From the NCBI RefSeq assembly GCF_035918235.1, contig NZ_CP109485.1, forward strand, positions 3,720,001 to 3,784,000: DNA of 64,000 nucleotides, written 5' to 3'. This document shows positions 19,494-28,897 of this stretch, one piece after another. Numbering within the stretch: position 1 is the first letter of the stretch; every line of letters starts with the position of its first letter. This DNA is from Streptomyces sp. NBC_01445 (GTDB lineage Bacteria; Actinomycetota; Actinomycetes; Streptomycetales; Streptomycetaceae). The notes under the pieces were generated by a model. The model did not search any database. It saw only the letters and a list, made by a program, of their open reading frames with translations, and had not been told where the DNA came from. The position numbers were made by a program, and so were the translations under genes.

Positions 19494-22400
19494 TCAGCGC
19501 AGCCGCTGACTGATCACCTTCGACACCCCGTCGCCCTGCATCGACACCCCGTAGAGCGCGTCGGCGACCTCCATCGTGCGCTTCTGGTGCGTGATCACGA
19601 TGAGCTGGGAGGCCTCCTGGAGCTCCTGCATGATGCGGATGAGGCGCTGGAGGTTGGTGTCGTCGAGTGCGGCCTCGACCTCGTCCATCACATAGAAGGG
19701 GCTGGGCCGCGCCTTGAAGATCGAGACGAGCAGCGCCACGGCGGTCAGGGAGCGCTCGCCGCCGGAGAGCAGCGAGAGCCGCTTGACCTTCTTGCCCGGA
19801 GGGCGGGCCTCCACGTCGACGCCCGTGGTGAGCATGTTGTCGGGATCGGTCAGGATCAGCCGTCCGTCGCCGCCGGGGAAGAGCCGGCTGAAGACACCCT
19901 CGAACTCTCGGGCCGTGTCCCGGTACGCCTCGGTGAAGACCTGCTCGACGCGCTCGTCGACCTCCTTCACCACCTGAAGGAGATCGCTCCTCGTCTTCTT
20001 CAGGTCCTCGAGCTGCTCGCTGAGGAACTTGTGGCGCTCCTCCAGCGCGGCAAACTCTTCCAGAGCCAGCGGATTCACTTTTCCCAGCTGCTGATACGCC
20101 CGTTCGGCTGACTTGAGCCGCTTCTCCTGCTCCCCGCGCACGAACGGCCGCGGCTGATTGCGCGGGTGCTCGGGGTCGTCGGGCAGCTCCTCGCCCTCGG
20201 CCGGAAGCGAGGGCGGTACGGGCTGCTGCGGCCCGTACTCCGCTACGAGTCCCGCCGGTTCGACGCCGAGTTCCTCCAGTGCCTTGGCCTCCAGCTGCTC
20301 GATCCGCAGCCGCTTCTCGGCGCCGAGCACCTCGCCCCGGTGCACCGAGTCCGTCAGCTTGTCGAGCTCCGCCTTCAGGTCCCGGCCGCGGGCCCGCTCG
20401 GCGACGAGCTCCCGCTCCCGCTCGCCCTTGGCGCTCTCGGCGGACGCCCGCTCCTGCTCGGCCCGTCCCACGGATACCTCGACGTGGGCGAGCAACTGCC
20501 GGGCGCCGGAGGCCACCGCCTCGGCCACGGCCGCTTCGTGGCGCAGCCTGGAGCGCTGCCGCTCCGCACGCGCGCGTGCCTCGCGCTCCGCGCGGGCCGC
20601 CCGGTCCAGCGAATCGGCGCGTCCGGCAAGGCCCTTCACGCGCTCCTCGTGCGTACGCGCCTGGAGCCGGGCCTCCATCTCGGTCTGGCGGGCGTTGGCC
20701 CCGTCGGCGGCAAGCCGGTCGCGTACCGCGGTGTCCGGCTCCTCGTCGGCCGGCATCTCCTCGGCGACGGCGAGCCGTTCCGCCAGCTCCTCGGCGTCCA
20801 TTACGGCCTTCTCCAGCGCGTCCTGCGCCTTGGCGGCCGCGGCGGCGCTGCGCTCGGCCTCCCCGGCCGCGCCTCGCGCCTGTCCGGACAGACGGCCGAG
20901 CTGCTGCGCCACGGACGACTTCTCGCGGTCGGCGGCCCGGCGCCGCTCCCCCAGCTCCTCCACCAGAGCGGCGGCGTCAGCGCGCCGGGCGACCGCGGCG
21001 CGCTGCGCCTCGGCCAGCTCCTCGCACCGCACCCCGAGCTCGGCCAGCTCGCCCGCGGCCTCGTCGACGGAGGCCTGCACCTCGAGAAGACTGGGCGCAC
21101 CGGCGGAACCGCCCTGCGCGAAGTGCGCCCCGAGCAGGTCCCCTTCAGCGGTGACTGCGGTCAGCTCGGGCCGCGCGTAGACAAGATCCTCGGCATCCTC
21201 GAGCGTCCCGACGACCACGATCCCCCGCAGCAGCCGCCGCACGGCAGGCATCAACTCGGAGGGCCCGCGCACGAAATCGGCCACGGGCGGCGGCCCGTCC
21301 CCACCCCGCGCGGCCCGTCCCGGGTACGCACGTCCCAAGCCACCGAGCCCCTCGCCGACATCGCCCGCCCCGGTCGCCGACGCGGCACTCTCCGGATGGG
21401 AGCCACCACGGTGTACGTCACCAGTGCCGTCACCACCACCCGCGGCCCCGCCACCAGGGGAACCTCCGGCCGAGGCGGACATGCCGCCGGCCGCCGCCAC
21501 GGAAACGCCACCGTCACCACCAGCCACAGGCCCACCGTCCGCAGACCCACCACCGGCCGACCCCCCGGCCGACGACGCGCCCCCACCCCCGGCCCAAGCG
21601 GAATCGTCCCCGGCCAGCAGCAGCGCCGCGCGCCCCGCGTCCTGTTTGCGCAGGAGGCGGATCGCTTCCGCGGCGGAGGCGGGGGTCGTCACGGCGATGG
21701 CGTCGGCCGCGGCGCCGAACGCCGCGGCGACCGGGACCTCGAAGCCTGGGGTGACGGAGAGCAGTTCGGCCGCGGGGCCGAGGACTCCGGCCAGTCGGTC
21801 GCGGGCCCCGAGCAACGCGCCGGTGCCGTCCTTGCGGCGCAGTCCGAGCGCGAGGGCGTCATGCCTGGCGGAGACAGCGGCCCGTTTGCGTTCCGCGGAC
21901 GTCAGGGCTTCCCTGGCCGCCGTCAGCGCGGACTCCGCGTCGGCGAGGGCGGCCCTGGCCGCGTCGTGCCGGTCCCCGAGCTCCGCGTCCCCGGCGTCGA
22001 GGCCGTCCACCTCGGCCTTGAGCTGCTCGTACTCCTCCTGCGCCGCGACGGCCCGCTCCCGCGCCTCGTCCCGCGCGGCGGCCAGCCGGTCGATCTCGGC
22101 CTGCGCCGCGGCGGCCCGCGAACGGGCGGCGTTGACCTGCCCGTTCAGCCGCGCAAGCCCCTCGCGCCGGTCGGCGATGGCCCGGGCTGCGTCCTTGAGC
22201 CGACGCTCCTCGGCCGCCAACTCCCGTTCCAGGTCGGCCCGGTGGGCCACCGTGTCGTCGAGAGCGCGCTCGGCCGCTTCGAGCGCGGCCTCCAGTTCGG
22301 CCTCCTGCTCGCGGATCCGGGCGGCCTCGCGCTCCATGTCCTCGGGGTCACGCCCGCGCCGCTCCTCCGCGGGGGCTGACGTCGCGCTCTTGACCCGCGC

Positions 22401-23324
22401 GTCGGCCAGCGAGACGGTGCCGCGCACCCGCTCGGCCAGTTGCGACAGCTCGTACCAGGTCTGCTGGGCGCGCTGGAGCCGCGGCGTGAGCTGCCTGACC
22501 TCGGCCTCCAGGAGCGCCTCACGCTGGAGTGCCTTCTTCAGCTCGGCCTCGGCGGCGTCCTTGCGTTCCTTGAGCGCCGCCTCGTCCTCGACCTCGGCGC
22601 GCAGCGCACCCCGCATCCGTACGAGGTCGTCGGCGAGGAGGCGCAGCCGCGCGTCGCGGAGGTCGGCCTGGATGACGGCGGCGCGGCGCGCGACGGCGGC
22701 CTGGCGCCCGAGCGGCTTCAACTGTCGCCGCAACTCGTCGTTAAGGTCCTGCACGCGCGCGAGGTTGGCCTTCATCGCGTCCAGTTTCCGCAGCGCCTTC
22801 TCCTTGCGCTTGCGGTGCTTGAGGACACCGGCGGCCTCCTCGATGAACGCCCTGCGCCCCATCGGGTCGGCGTGGAGCACGGAGTCGAGCTGGCCCTGCC
22901 CGACGATGACATGCATCTCGCGCCCGATACCGGAGTCGGATAGCAACTCCTGGATATCGAGCAGCCTGCACGTGTCGCCGTTGATCTGGTATTCGCTGCC
23001 GCCGTTGCGGAACATGATCCGCGTAATGGTGACCTCGGCGTACTCGATGGGCAGCGCGCCGTCGGAGTTGTCGATGGTCAGCGACACCTCGGCGCGGCCG
23101 AGCGGCGGGCGCCCGGTCGTGCCGGCGAAGATGACGTCCTCCATCTTGCCGCCGCGCAGCGACTTCGCACCCTGCTCGCCCATGACCCAGCTGAGGGCGT
23201 CCACGACATTGGACTTGCCCGAGCCATTGGGGCCGACGACGCAGGTGATGCCCGGCTCGAACCGCAGTGTGGTGGCCGAGGCGAACGATTTGAACCCGCG
23301 CAGGGTCAGGGCCTTGAGGTGCAC
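19494..23324 (-). CDS. smc: Chromosome segregation ATPase Smc
   Basis: 1276-residue SMC: N-terminal ATPase half with GPNGSGKSN at 31-39, long coiled coil, hinge near 510-760, second coiled coil, and the C-terminal half with LSGGERSLTAVALL and VMDEVEAALDD. It compacts and segregates chromosomes with ScpAB, important in Streptomyces sporulation. About 90-100 residues longer than usual because of a Gly/Ser/Ala-rich insertion inside the hinge (about residues 574-679; nt 21290-21605). GTG 23324 is used because the family starts (M)HLKALTLRGFKSF there. No strong ribosome site. Confidence 0.95.
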   Translation of the reverse strand: MHLKALTLRGFKSFASATTLRFEPGITCVVGPNGSGKSNVVDALSWVMGEQGAKSLRGGKMEDVIFAGTTGRPPLGRAEVSLTIDNSDGALPIEYAEVTITRIMFRNGGSEYQINGDTCRLLDIQELLSDSGIGREMHVIVGQGQLDSVLHADPMGRRAFIEEAAGVLKHRKRKEKALRKLDAMKANLARVQDLNDELRRQLKPLGRQAAVARRAAVIQADLRDARLRLLADDLVRMRGALRAEVEDEAALKERKDAAEAELKKALQREALLEAEVRQLTPRLQRAQQTWYELSQLAERVRGTVSLADARVKSATSAPAEERRGRDPEDMEREAARIREQEAELEAALEAAERALDDTVAHRADLERELAAEERRLKDAARAIADRREGLARLNGQVNAARSRAAAAQAEIDRLAAARDEARERAVAAQEEYEQLKAEVDGLDAGDAELGDRHDAARAALADAESALTAAREALTSAERKRAAVSARHDALALGLRRKDGTGALLGARDRLAGVLGPAAELLSVTPGFEVPVAAAFGAAADAIAVTTPASAAEAIRLLRKQDAGRAALLLAGDDSAWAGGGGASSAGGSAGGGSADGGPVAGGDGGVSVAAAGGMSASAGGSPGGGAAGGGDGTGDVHRGGSHPESAASATGAGDVGEGLGGLGRAYPGRAARGGDGPPPVADFVRGPSELMPAVRRLLRGIVVVGTLEDAEDLVYARPELTAVTAEGDLLGAHFAQGGSAGAPSLLEVQASVDEAAGELAELGVRCEELAEAQRAAVARRADAAALVEELGERRRAADREKSSVAQQLGRLSGQARGAAGEAERSAAAAAKAQDALEKAVMDAEELAERLAVAEEMPADEEPDTAVRDRLAADGANARQTEMEARLQARTHEERVKGLAGRADSLDRAARAEREARARAERQRSRLRHEAAVAEAVASGARQLLAHVEVSVGRAEQERASAESAKGERERELVAERARGRDLKAELDKLTDSVHRGEVLGAEKRLRIEQLEAKALEELGVEPAGLVAEYGPQQPVPPSLPAEGEELPDDPEHPRNQPRPFVRGEQEKRLKSAERAYQQLGKVNPLALEEFAALEERHKFLSEQLEDLKKTRSDLLQVVKEVDERVEQVFTEAYRDTAREFEGVFSRLFPGGDGRLILTDPDNMLTTGVDVEARPPGKKVKRLSLLSGGERSLTAVALLVSIFKARPSPFYVMDEVEAALDDTNLQRLIRIMQELQEASQLIVITHQKRTMEVADALYGVSMQGDGVSKVISQRLR

Positions 23325-23495
23325 GCCGCCGGACTCTACCCGCCGCGCGTGTCTCACTCCATGAACCCGCGGTTTCGCCCAGGAAAGTGCAGGGCACATC
23401 AGACGTTAAAGAAAGACGTCGACGCGCGGAGCATCGGCGGGGCATTCGAGGGGGCGCGACACGGGGCGGCTCACGGGGAGCGGAAAGTCAGAAAG

Positions 23496-23518
23496 AAGGG
23501 ACGCGAAAAGCGTCCCTT
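23496..23518 (-). terminator. Hairpin between the small coiled-coil gene and smc
   Basis: AAGGGACGC (23496-23504) and GCGTCCCTT (23510-23518) flank GAAAA; on the minus strand it is followed by CTTTCT. It lies downstream of the 67-residue gene and upstream of smc. Confidence 0.6.
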
Positions 23519-23592
23519 GTAGATCTGAGCAATCTGATCAAGCGGCTTGACGAAAGGGCTGCCTGACCACTGGTGTCGTGTGCGGGATGTGG

Positions 23593-23796
23593 TCAGGTGA
23601 GCGCAGGCTCCGCCTGGGGTACGTCGATGCTCTCGAGGAGCGAGTCGTGAGAAGCGGCAGCCGCGAGCGCGTCGTTCTCGGACTGGATCCGAACGAGTTC
23701 GGACTCAAGGTCCTGGACGCGCTGCTGGAGCCGTCGCATCTCGGCGAGGAGTCGCGGGTCGGAACCGCCGACGTAACCGAGAAGCGCCTTTGCCAT
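23593..23796 (-). CDS. Small coiled-coil protein of unknown function
   Basis: 67 residues starting MAKALLGYVGGSDPRLLAEM, then a heptad-patterned segment (RRLQQRVQDLESELVRIQSE, about 21-40) and an acidic tail. The ATG at 23796 follows GGAGG at 10 nt. Conserved in position between smc and acyP in Streptomyces from memory; no known function. The coiled coil beside smc is suggestive but no evidence links them functionally. Confidence 0.75.
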   Translation of the reverse strand: MAKALLGYVGGSDPRLLAEMRRLQQRVQDLESELVRIQSENDALAAAASHDSLLESIDVPQAEPALT

Positions 23797-24177
23797 GATG
23801 GATGGTCCTCCACAATGAGTGACCGACCGAAGCGGTGTGGGTCGTGAGGGAATCGCACCCGCGGTGCCTGGCACTCGTTGTCTTGCTGCCGTTCATACAT
23901 GCCAAACAGCTAAGGTGCGCGGGGCTTCCAGAGTCTCACCAAAAAGTTTGACGGTCAACACGATCACACCCCGTATCGACGGGTGAGCCCGGGGGCGCGG
24001 CACCGTGAAAACTTCGGCGCGGCCTCACTTCGGGCCCCTGGGGGCGCGGAGATCATCCTTACTTCGCGAGCCTGCCACGACGAGCGCTTATTGGCAACCA
24101 CCAGGTCATTCATGCCCCACGCAGTTGCCCTGAGCATGCCATCAACACCTGTTGAGGCCCTGGCCTGCGCGTCCTTC
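23797..24177. other. 381-bp intergenic region
   Basis: No supported gene. It contains TTGACGGTCAA (23948-23958), an 11-bp palindrome whose minus-strand reading TTGACC could serve as the -35 of the small coiled-coil gene, and a run of A residues at 23940-23945. No convincing -10 was found. Confidence 0.35.
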
Positions 24178-24459
24178 TCAGCGAATGGCGAAGTCGGCGT
24201 ATCCGCCGCGCGGGGCGTCCCAGATCTCGGTGACTCCGTCGACCCTCCCGGGTGTGTCGCCGTCGCGGAGCCAGTCGAGAAGGCCCTGACAGCTCGCGCG
24301 TGAGCCCTCCGCGACGACCTGGACCCGGCCGTCGTCCAAATTGAGAGCAAAGCCACTCAGGCCGCCGATCTCAAGAGCCTTCGCCCGGGTGAACCAGCGA
24401 AAACCCACACGCTGGACGCGTCCGCGCACCCAGGCGGTGATGCGTACGTCTTCGTTCAT
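24178..24459 (-). CDS. acyP: Acylphosphatase
   Basis: 93-residue acylphosphatase, full length. The active-site signature [16 protein letters not shown] carries the catalytic Arg (GFRW), and the catalytic Asn lies in [11 protein letters not shown]. Hydrolyses acyl phosphates such as carbamoyl or acetyl phosphate. ATG 24459 fits the family start ([10 protein letters not shown] a few residues on); upstream ribosome site is weak. Divergent from the CAP-domain gene across a 32-bp palindrome. Confidence 0.92.
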   Translation of the reverse strand: MNEDVRITAWVRGRVQRVGFRWFTRAKALEIGGLSGFALNLDDGRVQVVAEGSRASCQGLLDWLRDGDTPGRVDGVTEIWDAPRGGYADFAIR

Positions 24460-24532
24460 AAGGGGCACGCTAACCGGCCAATTGCACTCGGAGCACTTCG
24501 CCCCCTTCCGCCTTGCGGTACCGTCCCGGACC

Positions 24533-24564
24533 AATGCGACTCACTCGAACGGGTGAGTCGCATT
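24533..24564. promoter_or_regulatory. 32-bp inverted repeat between acyP and the CAP gene
   Basis: AATGCGACTCAC (24533-24544) and GTGAGTCGCATT (24553-24564) are perfect 12-bp arms around TCGAACGG. Centred 46 bp before the CAP-gene ATG and 90 bp before the acyP ATG, so either an operator or a leader hairpin. Confidence 0.55.
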
Positions 24565-24594
24565 ACCCACAGCGAGGACGAGGAAGGCCACAAG

Positions 24595-25713
24595 ATGGGA
24601 CGCCACCGACGCACCGACGCCGGCCGCGCCGCCACGGGTCGCGCCACGGACAGCACGGCCGGTTCGTATGCCGGGCACGGCGGTACGTACAAGGCCGGGT
24701 ACAACGGCGCGTACGGCGCGCACGCGGAGACGTACACACCCGACGGATTCACCTCCCCGTACAACGCAAGCCCGCACGCCACGGCGAACGGCGACCTGGG
24801 CTGGGGGTTCGACGACGTCTACCCGGGCGAGCCCGAAGCCGCGTACGCGCCCTCCGGGAGCCCGGGCGGCTCGCACCGCCACAGGAAGCGCGTCGCCAGG
24901 CCGGTGCGGACGGGGCTCCTCGGAGTCTCCGCCGCCGTGGCGATGGGCGCCGTCGCGGTGGCCTCCGGGGTGGTCCCCGGCATGGACAACTACTCGCTGG
25001 GCGGCGGCAACGGCGCCGACAAGGTGCGCGCCGCCGACTCCCCTTCGGGGCTCGAGACGCAGGGCGGTACGGACGGCAGCGCCGACCGCGCCCCGTCCTC
25101 CGCGAGCCGCAGCGCCGAGCGCTCGGACTCTCCTTCCGCTTCACCTTCGCAGTCTTCGTCGAAGCCGTCTTCGAACCCGTCAAAGACGGCTTCGTCGAGC
25201 AAGTCCTCCAGTTCCGCTTCGCATTCCGGTTCCGGCGGTGCGGCGACCTCGCCGAAGACCGCGACCCCGTCCAAGACCGCCACCACGAAGCCGAAGCCCC
25301 CGGCTGCGGCGCCGAGCCTGAAGGCCCCGTCCGGCGAGGCGTCGGCCGAGGCCCAGGTGCTCGCGCTGGTCAACACGGAGCGGGCCAAGGCCGGCTGCAG
25401 GCCGGTGACCGCGGACGGCGGCCTCGCCGCCCTCGCCGGGAACTTCAGCGAGGACATGGCGGCGCGGGGCTTCTTCGACCACACGGATCCGGATGGCGCG
25501 ACGCCCTGGGACCGCGCGAAGGAGGCCGGCATAACGGACCTGGGCGGCGAGAACATAGCCCGGGGCCAGGCCAACGCCCAGTCCGTGATGGACTCCTGGA
25601 TGAACAGCCCCGGCCACCGCGCGAACATCCTCAACTGCGACTACAAGACGCTGGGTGTCGGCGTGCACTTCGGGTCGGGCGGCCCGTGGTGGACGCAGGA
25701 CTTCGGCTTCTGA
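24595..25713 (+). CDS. Exported CAP-domain (SCP/PR-1-like) protein
   Basis: 372 residues. N-terminal cytoplasmic region (about 1-100) rich in Tyr/Gly/Thr, then a membrane anchor VRTGLLGVSAAVAMGAVAVA preceded by HRHRKR, a Ser/Lys/Pro-rich linker (about 150-250), and a C-terminal CAP domain with the conserved His/Glu set: NTERAKAGC, FFDHTDPDG, GGENIARG, SPGHRANIL, WWTQDFGF. Likely surface-anchored; the function of bacterial CAP proteins is mostly unknown. ATG 24595 has GAGGA 10 nt upstream; an in-frame GTG at 24553 lies inside the palindrome and is less likely. Confidence 0.85.
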   Translation: MGRHRRTDAGRAATGRATDSTAGSYAGHGGTYKAGYNGAYGAHAETYTPDGFTSPYNASPHATANGDLGWGFDDVYPGEPEAAYAPSGSPGGSHRHRKRVARPVRTGLLGVSAAVAMGAVAVASGVVPGMDNYSLGGGNGADKVRAADSPSGLETQGGTDGSADRAPSSASRSAERSDSPSASPSQSSSKPSSNPSKTASSSKSSSSASHSGSGGAATSPKTATPSKTATTKPKPPAAAPSLKAPSGEASAEAQVLALVNTERAKAGCRPVTADGGLAALAGNFSEDMAARGFFDHTDPDGATPWDRAKEAGITDLGGENIARGQANAQSVMDSWMNSPGHRANILNCDYKTLGVGVHFGSGGPWWTQDFGF

Positions 25714-25738
25714 CCGCACCGGCCGGCCCCAGGCCCCC

Positions 25739-25759
25739 GCGCTAACCGATGGTTAGCGC
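25739..25759 (+). promoter_or_regulatory. Palindrome upstream of the HxlR gene
   Basis: GCGCTAACC (25739-25747) and GGTTAGCGC (25751-25759) flank GAT, 40 bp before the regulator's ATG. Position and symmetry suit an autoregulatory HxlR operator; it could also act as a terminator for the CAP gene 25 bp upstream. Confidence 0.5.
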
Positions 25760-25798
25760 ACCCCAGAGGCTCGCGCTGCGCCGGAGTACGCTTGCCGC

Positions 25799-26191
25799 AT
25801 GGAATCGAGCGGCAGCGACCTCGCGTACGACGTGTTCTCCCGTCAGTGCCCGTCCCGCGGCACCCTCGAGCACGTGACGGGCCGCTGGGGAGCGCTCACG
25901 CTCGGGGCGCTGCACGAGGGCAGCTTCCGCTTCAACGAACTGCGGCGCCGCGTGGACGGCGTGAGCGAGAAAATGCTGTCGCAGACCCTGCACGCGCTGG
26001 AGCGCGACGGCCTGGTGCACCGCGAGGCGCAGCCGACCAACCCGCCGCGCGTGGACTACGAGCTGACACCGCTCGGGCGCGAGGTCTCCGAACGGCTCCT
26101 GGCCCTCATCCAGTTCGTCGAGGGCCGGATGGACGACGTGCTCGCGTCGCGCGCCCGTTACGACGCGGACGGGGCGCGCGGCGGCCGCTGA
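25799..26191 (+). CDS. HxlR-family transcriptional regulator
   Basis: 130-residue winged-helix regulator. The family start is plain: a single Cys in [24 protein letters not shown], then [32 protein letters not shown] (helix-turn-helix plus wing) and [12 protein letters not shown]. In HxlR proteins the N-terminal Cys often senses electrophiles or quinones. No obvious target gene is adjacent apart from itself. Its 3' end overlaps the convergent mutM by 34 bp. Confidence 0.88.
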   Translation: MESSGSDLAYDVFSRQCPSRGTLEHVTGRWGALTLGALHEGSFRFNELRRRVDGVSEKMLSQTLHALERDGLVHREAQPTNPPRVDYELTPLGREVSERLLALIQFVEGRMDDVLASRARYDADGARGGR

Positions 26192-27024
26192 CAGCGCGGG
26201 CAGAAGTAGCTGGAGCGGTTCATCCAGGGGCGTCGGCGAATGATCGTGCCGCAGCGCCGGCAGGGCTCACCCTCGCGCCCGTAGGCGTCGAGCGAGCGGT
26301 CGAAGTAGCCGGACTCGCCGTTCACATTCACGTAGAGGCTGTCGAAGCTGGTGCCGCCGACGGCGAGGGCCGCGTTCATCACGTCCCGTACGTGGCCGAG
26401 GAGTTCGGCGGTGCGCGGGCGCGTGAATCCGGTGGTCGGCCGCTCGTAGTGGAGCTTTGCGCGCCACAGCGCCTCGTCCGCGTAGATGTTGCCGACGCCG
26501 CTGATCAGCGACTGATCGAGCAGGGCCCGCTTGATGGTCGTACGGCGCCTGCGCAGCGCCTCGTGGAACGCGGCGTCGTCGAACTTCGGGTCCAGCGGGT
26601 CGCGCGCGATGTGCGCGATGACGTCCGGCAGCCCGTCGGGGCCGGTCTCGTGCAGCGAGAGGCCGCCGAAGGTGCGCTGGTCGATGAAGCGCAGCTCCGT
26701 ACCCAGTTCGTCGGCGAAGCGGACGCGGATGCGCAGATGCTTCTCGTCCGGCGCCTCGGCCGGCTGCACCAGGAGCTGTCCGCTCATCCCGAGGTGCGCG
26801 AGGACGGCGCCGCCCGTCGGCTCCAGCGGCAGCCACAGATACTTACCGCGCCGCTCGGGTACCCCGATGCGCTGGTCCTTCAGCCGGTTCGCGAAGTCCT
26901 CGCCGCCCCCGATGTGGCGGCGCACGGCGCGCGGGTGCAGGACCTCGGCGTCGGCGACGGTGCGGTGGGCGACCCAGCGCTCGAGTCCGCGCCGTACGAC
27001 CTCGACCTCGGGCAGCTCGGGCAC
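26158..27024 (-). CDS. mutM: Formamidopyrimidine-DNA glycosylase MutM
   Basis: 288-residue Fpg/MutM removing 8-oxoguanine. N terminus PELPEVE supplies catalytic Pro and Glu; KYLWLPLE and [10 protein letters not shown] follow; helix-two-turn-helix [17 protein letters not shown]-terminal zinc finger [24 protein letters not shown] complete. GTG start with AAGGAGA six nt upstream. Downstream of rnc on the same strand, with a 12-bp hairpin between. The last 34 bp overlap the HxlR gene on the other strand. Confidence 0.96.
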   Translation of the reverse strand: MPELPEVEVVRRGLERWVAHRTVADAEVLHPRAVRRHIGGGEDFANRLKDQRIGVPERRGKYLWLPLEPTGGAVLAHLGMSGQLLVQPAEAPDEKHLRIRVRFADELGTELRFIDQRTFGGLSLHETGPDGLPDVIAHIARDPLDPKFDDAAFHEALRRRRTTIKRALLDQSLISGVGNIYADEALWRAKLHYERPTTGFTRPRTAELLGHVRDVMNAALAVGGTSFDSLYVNVNGESGYFDRSLDAYGREGEPCRRCGTIIRRRPWMNRSSYFCPRCQRPPRAPSAS

Positions 27025-27059
27025 GGTGTCTCCTTGTGAGGGCTCAGATACGAAACGAA

Positions 27060-27093
27060 CGGTGCCGACCGCCCCTCAGGACGGTCGGCACCG
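27060..27093 (-). terminator. 12-bp hairpin between rnc and mutM
   Basis: CGGTGCCGACCG (27060-27071) and CGGTCGGCACCG (27082-27093) are perfect complements around a 10-nt loop, 20 bp past the rnc stop. Probably a terminator or attenuator for the rpmF-rnc message before mutM. Confidence 0.6.
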
Positions 27094-27112
27094 GACAGTT
27101 CGGATGCGGGCG

Positions 27113-27913
27113 TCAGGCCGACGCCGAGGAGGAGTCGGCGTTCCCCTCGGCTGCCACGGTGGCCTCGACGGCGTCAGCCGTCTTCGCCGCCTCGGCGCGC
27201 TCGTCGGCAGCCGCGCGGATCGCGCGCCATGCCGATTCAGCGGCCTGCTGCTCCGCTTCCTTCTTGCTGCGGCCGGTGCCGGTGCCGTACGAGACGCCTC
27301 CGACGCGGGCGGCAGCAGTAAAGGTCTTCTCGTGGTCGGGGCCGGTCTCCGAGACCAGGTACTCGGGAACGCCGAGCCCCTCGGTCGCGGTGAGCTCCTG
27401 GAGACTGGTCTTCCAGTCCAGGCCCGCACCCAGATTCGAGGACTTCTCGATCAGGGGGTCGAAGAGACGGTGGACGAGTTCGCCCGCCGCGTCCAGCCCC
27501 TGGTCGAGATAGACGGCGCCGATCACCGCTTCGAGCGTGTCGGCGAGGATGGACGCCTTGTCCCGGCCGCCCGTGCCCTCTTCACCCCGGCCGAGCCGGA
27601 TGAAGGAACCCAGGTCGAGCCCACGGCTGACCTCCGCAAGTGCACGCGAATTGACCACCGCGGCCCGCAACTTGGCCAGCTGGCCTTCGGGCAGGTCGGG
27701 GTGGGTGGTGTACAGCGTGTCCGTGACGACGAGGCCGAGCACGGAGTCCCCGAGGAACTCGAGCCGCTCGTTCGTCGGCAGACCGCCGTTCTCGTACGCG
27801 TACGAGCGGTGGGTCAGTGCACGCACCAGAAGGGCGGACTCGAGCTTGTACCCGAGCCGCCCTTCCAGAAGCGTGTGGGACGAGGCATTGTCCGTCTTGT
27901 TCGACTCAGACAT
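27113..27913 (-). CDS. rnc: Ribonuclease III
   Basis: 266-residue RNase III. Endonuclease signature NERLEFLGD at 48-56 with metal-binding Glu/Asp, second acidic set [15 protein letters not shown], and a C-terminal double-stranded-RNA-binding domain ([15 protein letters not shown]...[15 protein letters not shown]) followed by an Ala/Glu tail. In Streptomyces RNase III (AbsB) processes rRNA and global mRNAs and controls antibiotic production. ATG 27913. Follows rpmF by 19 bp in the yceD-rpmF-rnc group. Confidence 0.96.
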   Translation of the reverse strand: MSESNKTDNASSHTLLEGRLGYKLESALLVRALTHRSYAYENGGLPTNERLEFLGDSVLGLVVTDTLYTTHPDLPEGQLAKLRAAVVNSRALAEVSRGLDLGSFIRLGRGEEGTGGRDKASILADTLEAVIGAVYLDQGLDAAGELVHRLFDPLIEKSSNLGAGLDWKTSLQELTATEGLGVPEYLVSETGPDHEKTFTAAARVGGVSYGTGTGRSKKEAEQQAAESAWRAIRAAADERAEAAKTADAVEATVAAEGNADSSSASA

Positions 27914-27932
27914 TGCGCCTCTCACCAGCCGC

Positions 27933-28106
27933 TCAGACCTCGAGGACCTGGCGCTTGTTGTAAGTGCCGCAAGCGGGGCACGCGATGTGCTGCAGCTTGG
28001 GCTCCTGGCAACGCTCACACGAAACCAGGGTGGGGACCGCAGCCTTCCACTGCGACCGGCGGTGGCGCGTGTTGCTGCGCGACATCTTCCGCTTCGGAAC
28101 AGCCAC
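27933..28106 (-). CDS. rpmF: 50S ribosomal protein L32, zinc-binding form
   Basis: 57-residue L32 starting (M)[16 protein letters not shown]. Four cysteines in CERC and CPAC make a zinc ribbon, so this is the Cys-containing paralogue. GTG start with AGGAGA; 2 nt after the yceD stop, the classic yceD-rpmF pair. Confidence 0.95.
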   Translation of the reverse strand: MAVPKRKMSRSNTRHRRSQWKAAVPTLVSCERCQEPKLQHIACPACGTYNKRQVLEV

Positions 28107-28108
28107 GG

Positions 28109-28711
28109 CTACTTCTCCTGCTTCTCGTCGACGCCAGGTTCGGCGCCGCTCATCTCGTCCTTCTCGCCGTCCTGGATGGTCCCGGCGAGTCCCTGCAGTG
28201 CCGCCCAACGGATGTCGACGGCGTCGTGGTGGTGGTCCGGATCGTCTGCGAGCCGAGCTCCACACTGGGAGCACAGACCCGGGCAGTCGTCCTGGCACAC
28301 CGGCTGCATCGGCAGTGCGAGCACCACCGCATCACGCAGCACAGGCTCGAGGTCGAACATGCCGTCCTCGAGAAAGAGCCTGTCCTCGTCTTCCTCGGCG
28401 TCGTCGGCCGGTTCCGCGGTGCGGCCCCGGTCGTCGGCGTCAGGGTACGAGAACATCTCCTGGAAATCCGCGTCGACCTCAAGGCCGAGCGGCTCCAGAC
28501 ACCTTACGCACTCCCCCTGAGCCGATGCACGGGCGGTGCCTGTGACAAGCACCCCTTCCATGACCGACTCGAGACGGACCTCGAGCTCCATCGGCGCGCC
28601 TTCCGGCACTCCGACGACCCCTTCGATACCGAAGTCCTTGGGGGCGTCGACCGTGCGGGTCAGTCGCTGCTGCGCACCAGGACGCCGTCCCAGCTCGTGC
28701 GTATCGAACAC
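28109..28711 (-). CDS. yceD: YceD/DUF177 family protein (23S rRNA accumulation)
   Basis: 200-residue DUF177 protein with the conserved CVRCL motif and a C-terminal CPGLCSQCG cluster (four Cys in two CxxC pairs); acidic middle region. Implicated in 23S rRNA accumulation and coupled to rpmF. The listed GTG (28711) is the first canonical start, but an in-frame CTG at 28744 preceded by GGCAGGA would add LSTHLDHRNPL, a segment that looks like the usual N terminus of relatives; the true start may be that CTG (211 residues). Confidence 0.88.
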   Translation of the reverse strand: MFDTHELGRRPGAQQRLTRTVDAPKDFGIEGVVGVPEGAPMELEVRLESVMEGVLVTGTARASAQGECVRCLEPLGLEVDADFQEMFSYPDADDRGRTAEPADDAEEDEDRLFLEDGMFDLEPVLRDAVVLALPMQPVCQDDCPGLCSQCGARLADDPDHHHDAVDIRWAALQGLAGTIQDGEKDEMSGAEPGVDEKQEK

Positions 28712-28897
28712 GAGAGGGTTGCGGTGGTCGAGGTGCGTACTCAGGGCTGGTCCTGCCTTCGGTCTTCGATGCTCAAGTTGTTCAAGCTGCTCAAGGGGAT
28801 CGCTGTCCCGAATGAACCCGGGCAGCTGTGATCGCGGACGTACGCGCGACCGAAGAACCAGGATACTGGACCTTTCGCTCTCGGCCCAATCCGTCAG

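Noticed and set aside
24553..24594. Upstream GTG start for the CAP-domain gene
   Set aside because: It lies in the palindrome arm and has no ribosome site, whereas ATG 24595 has one.
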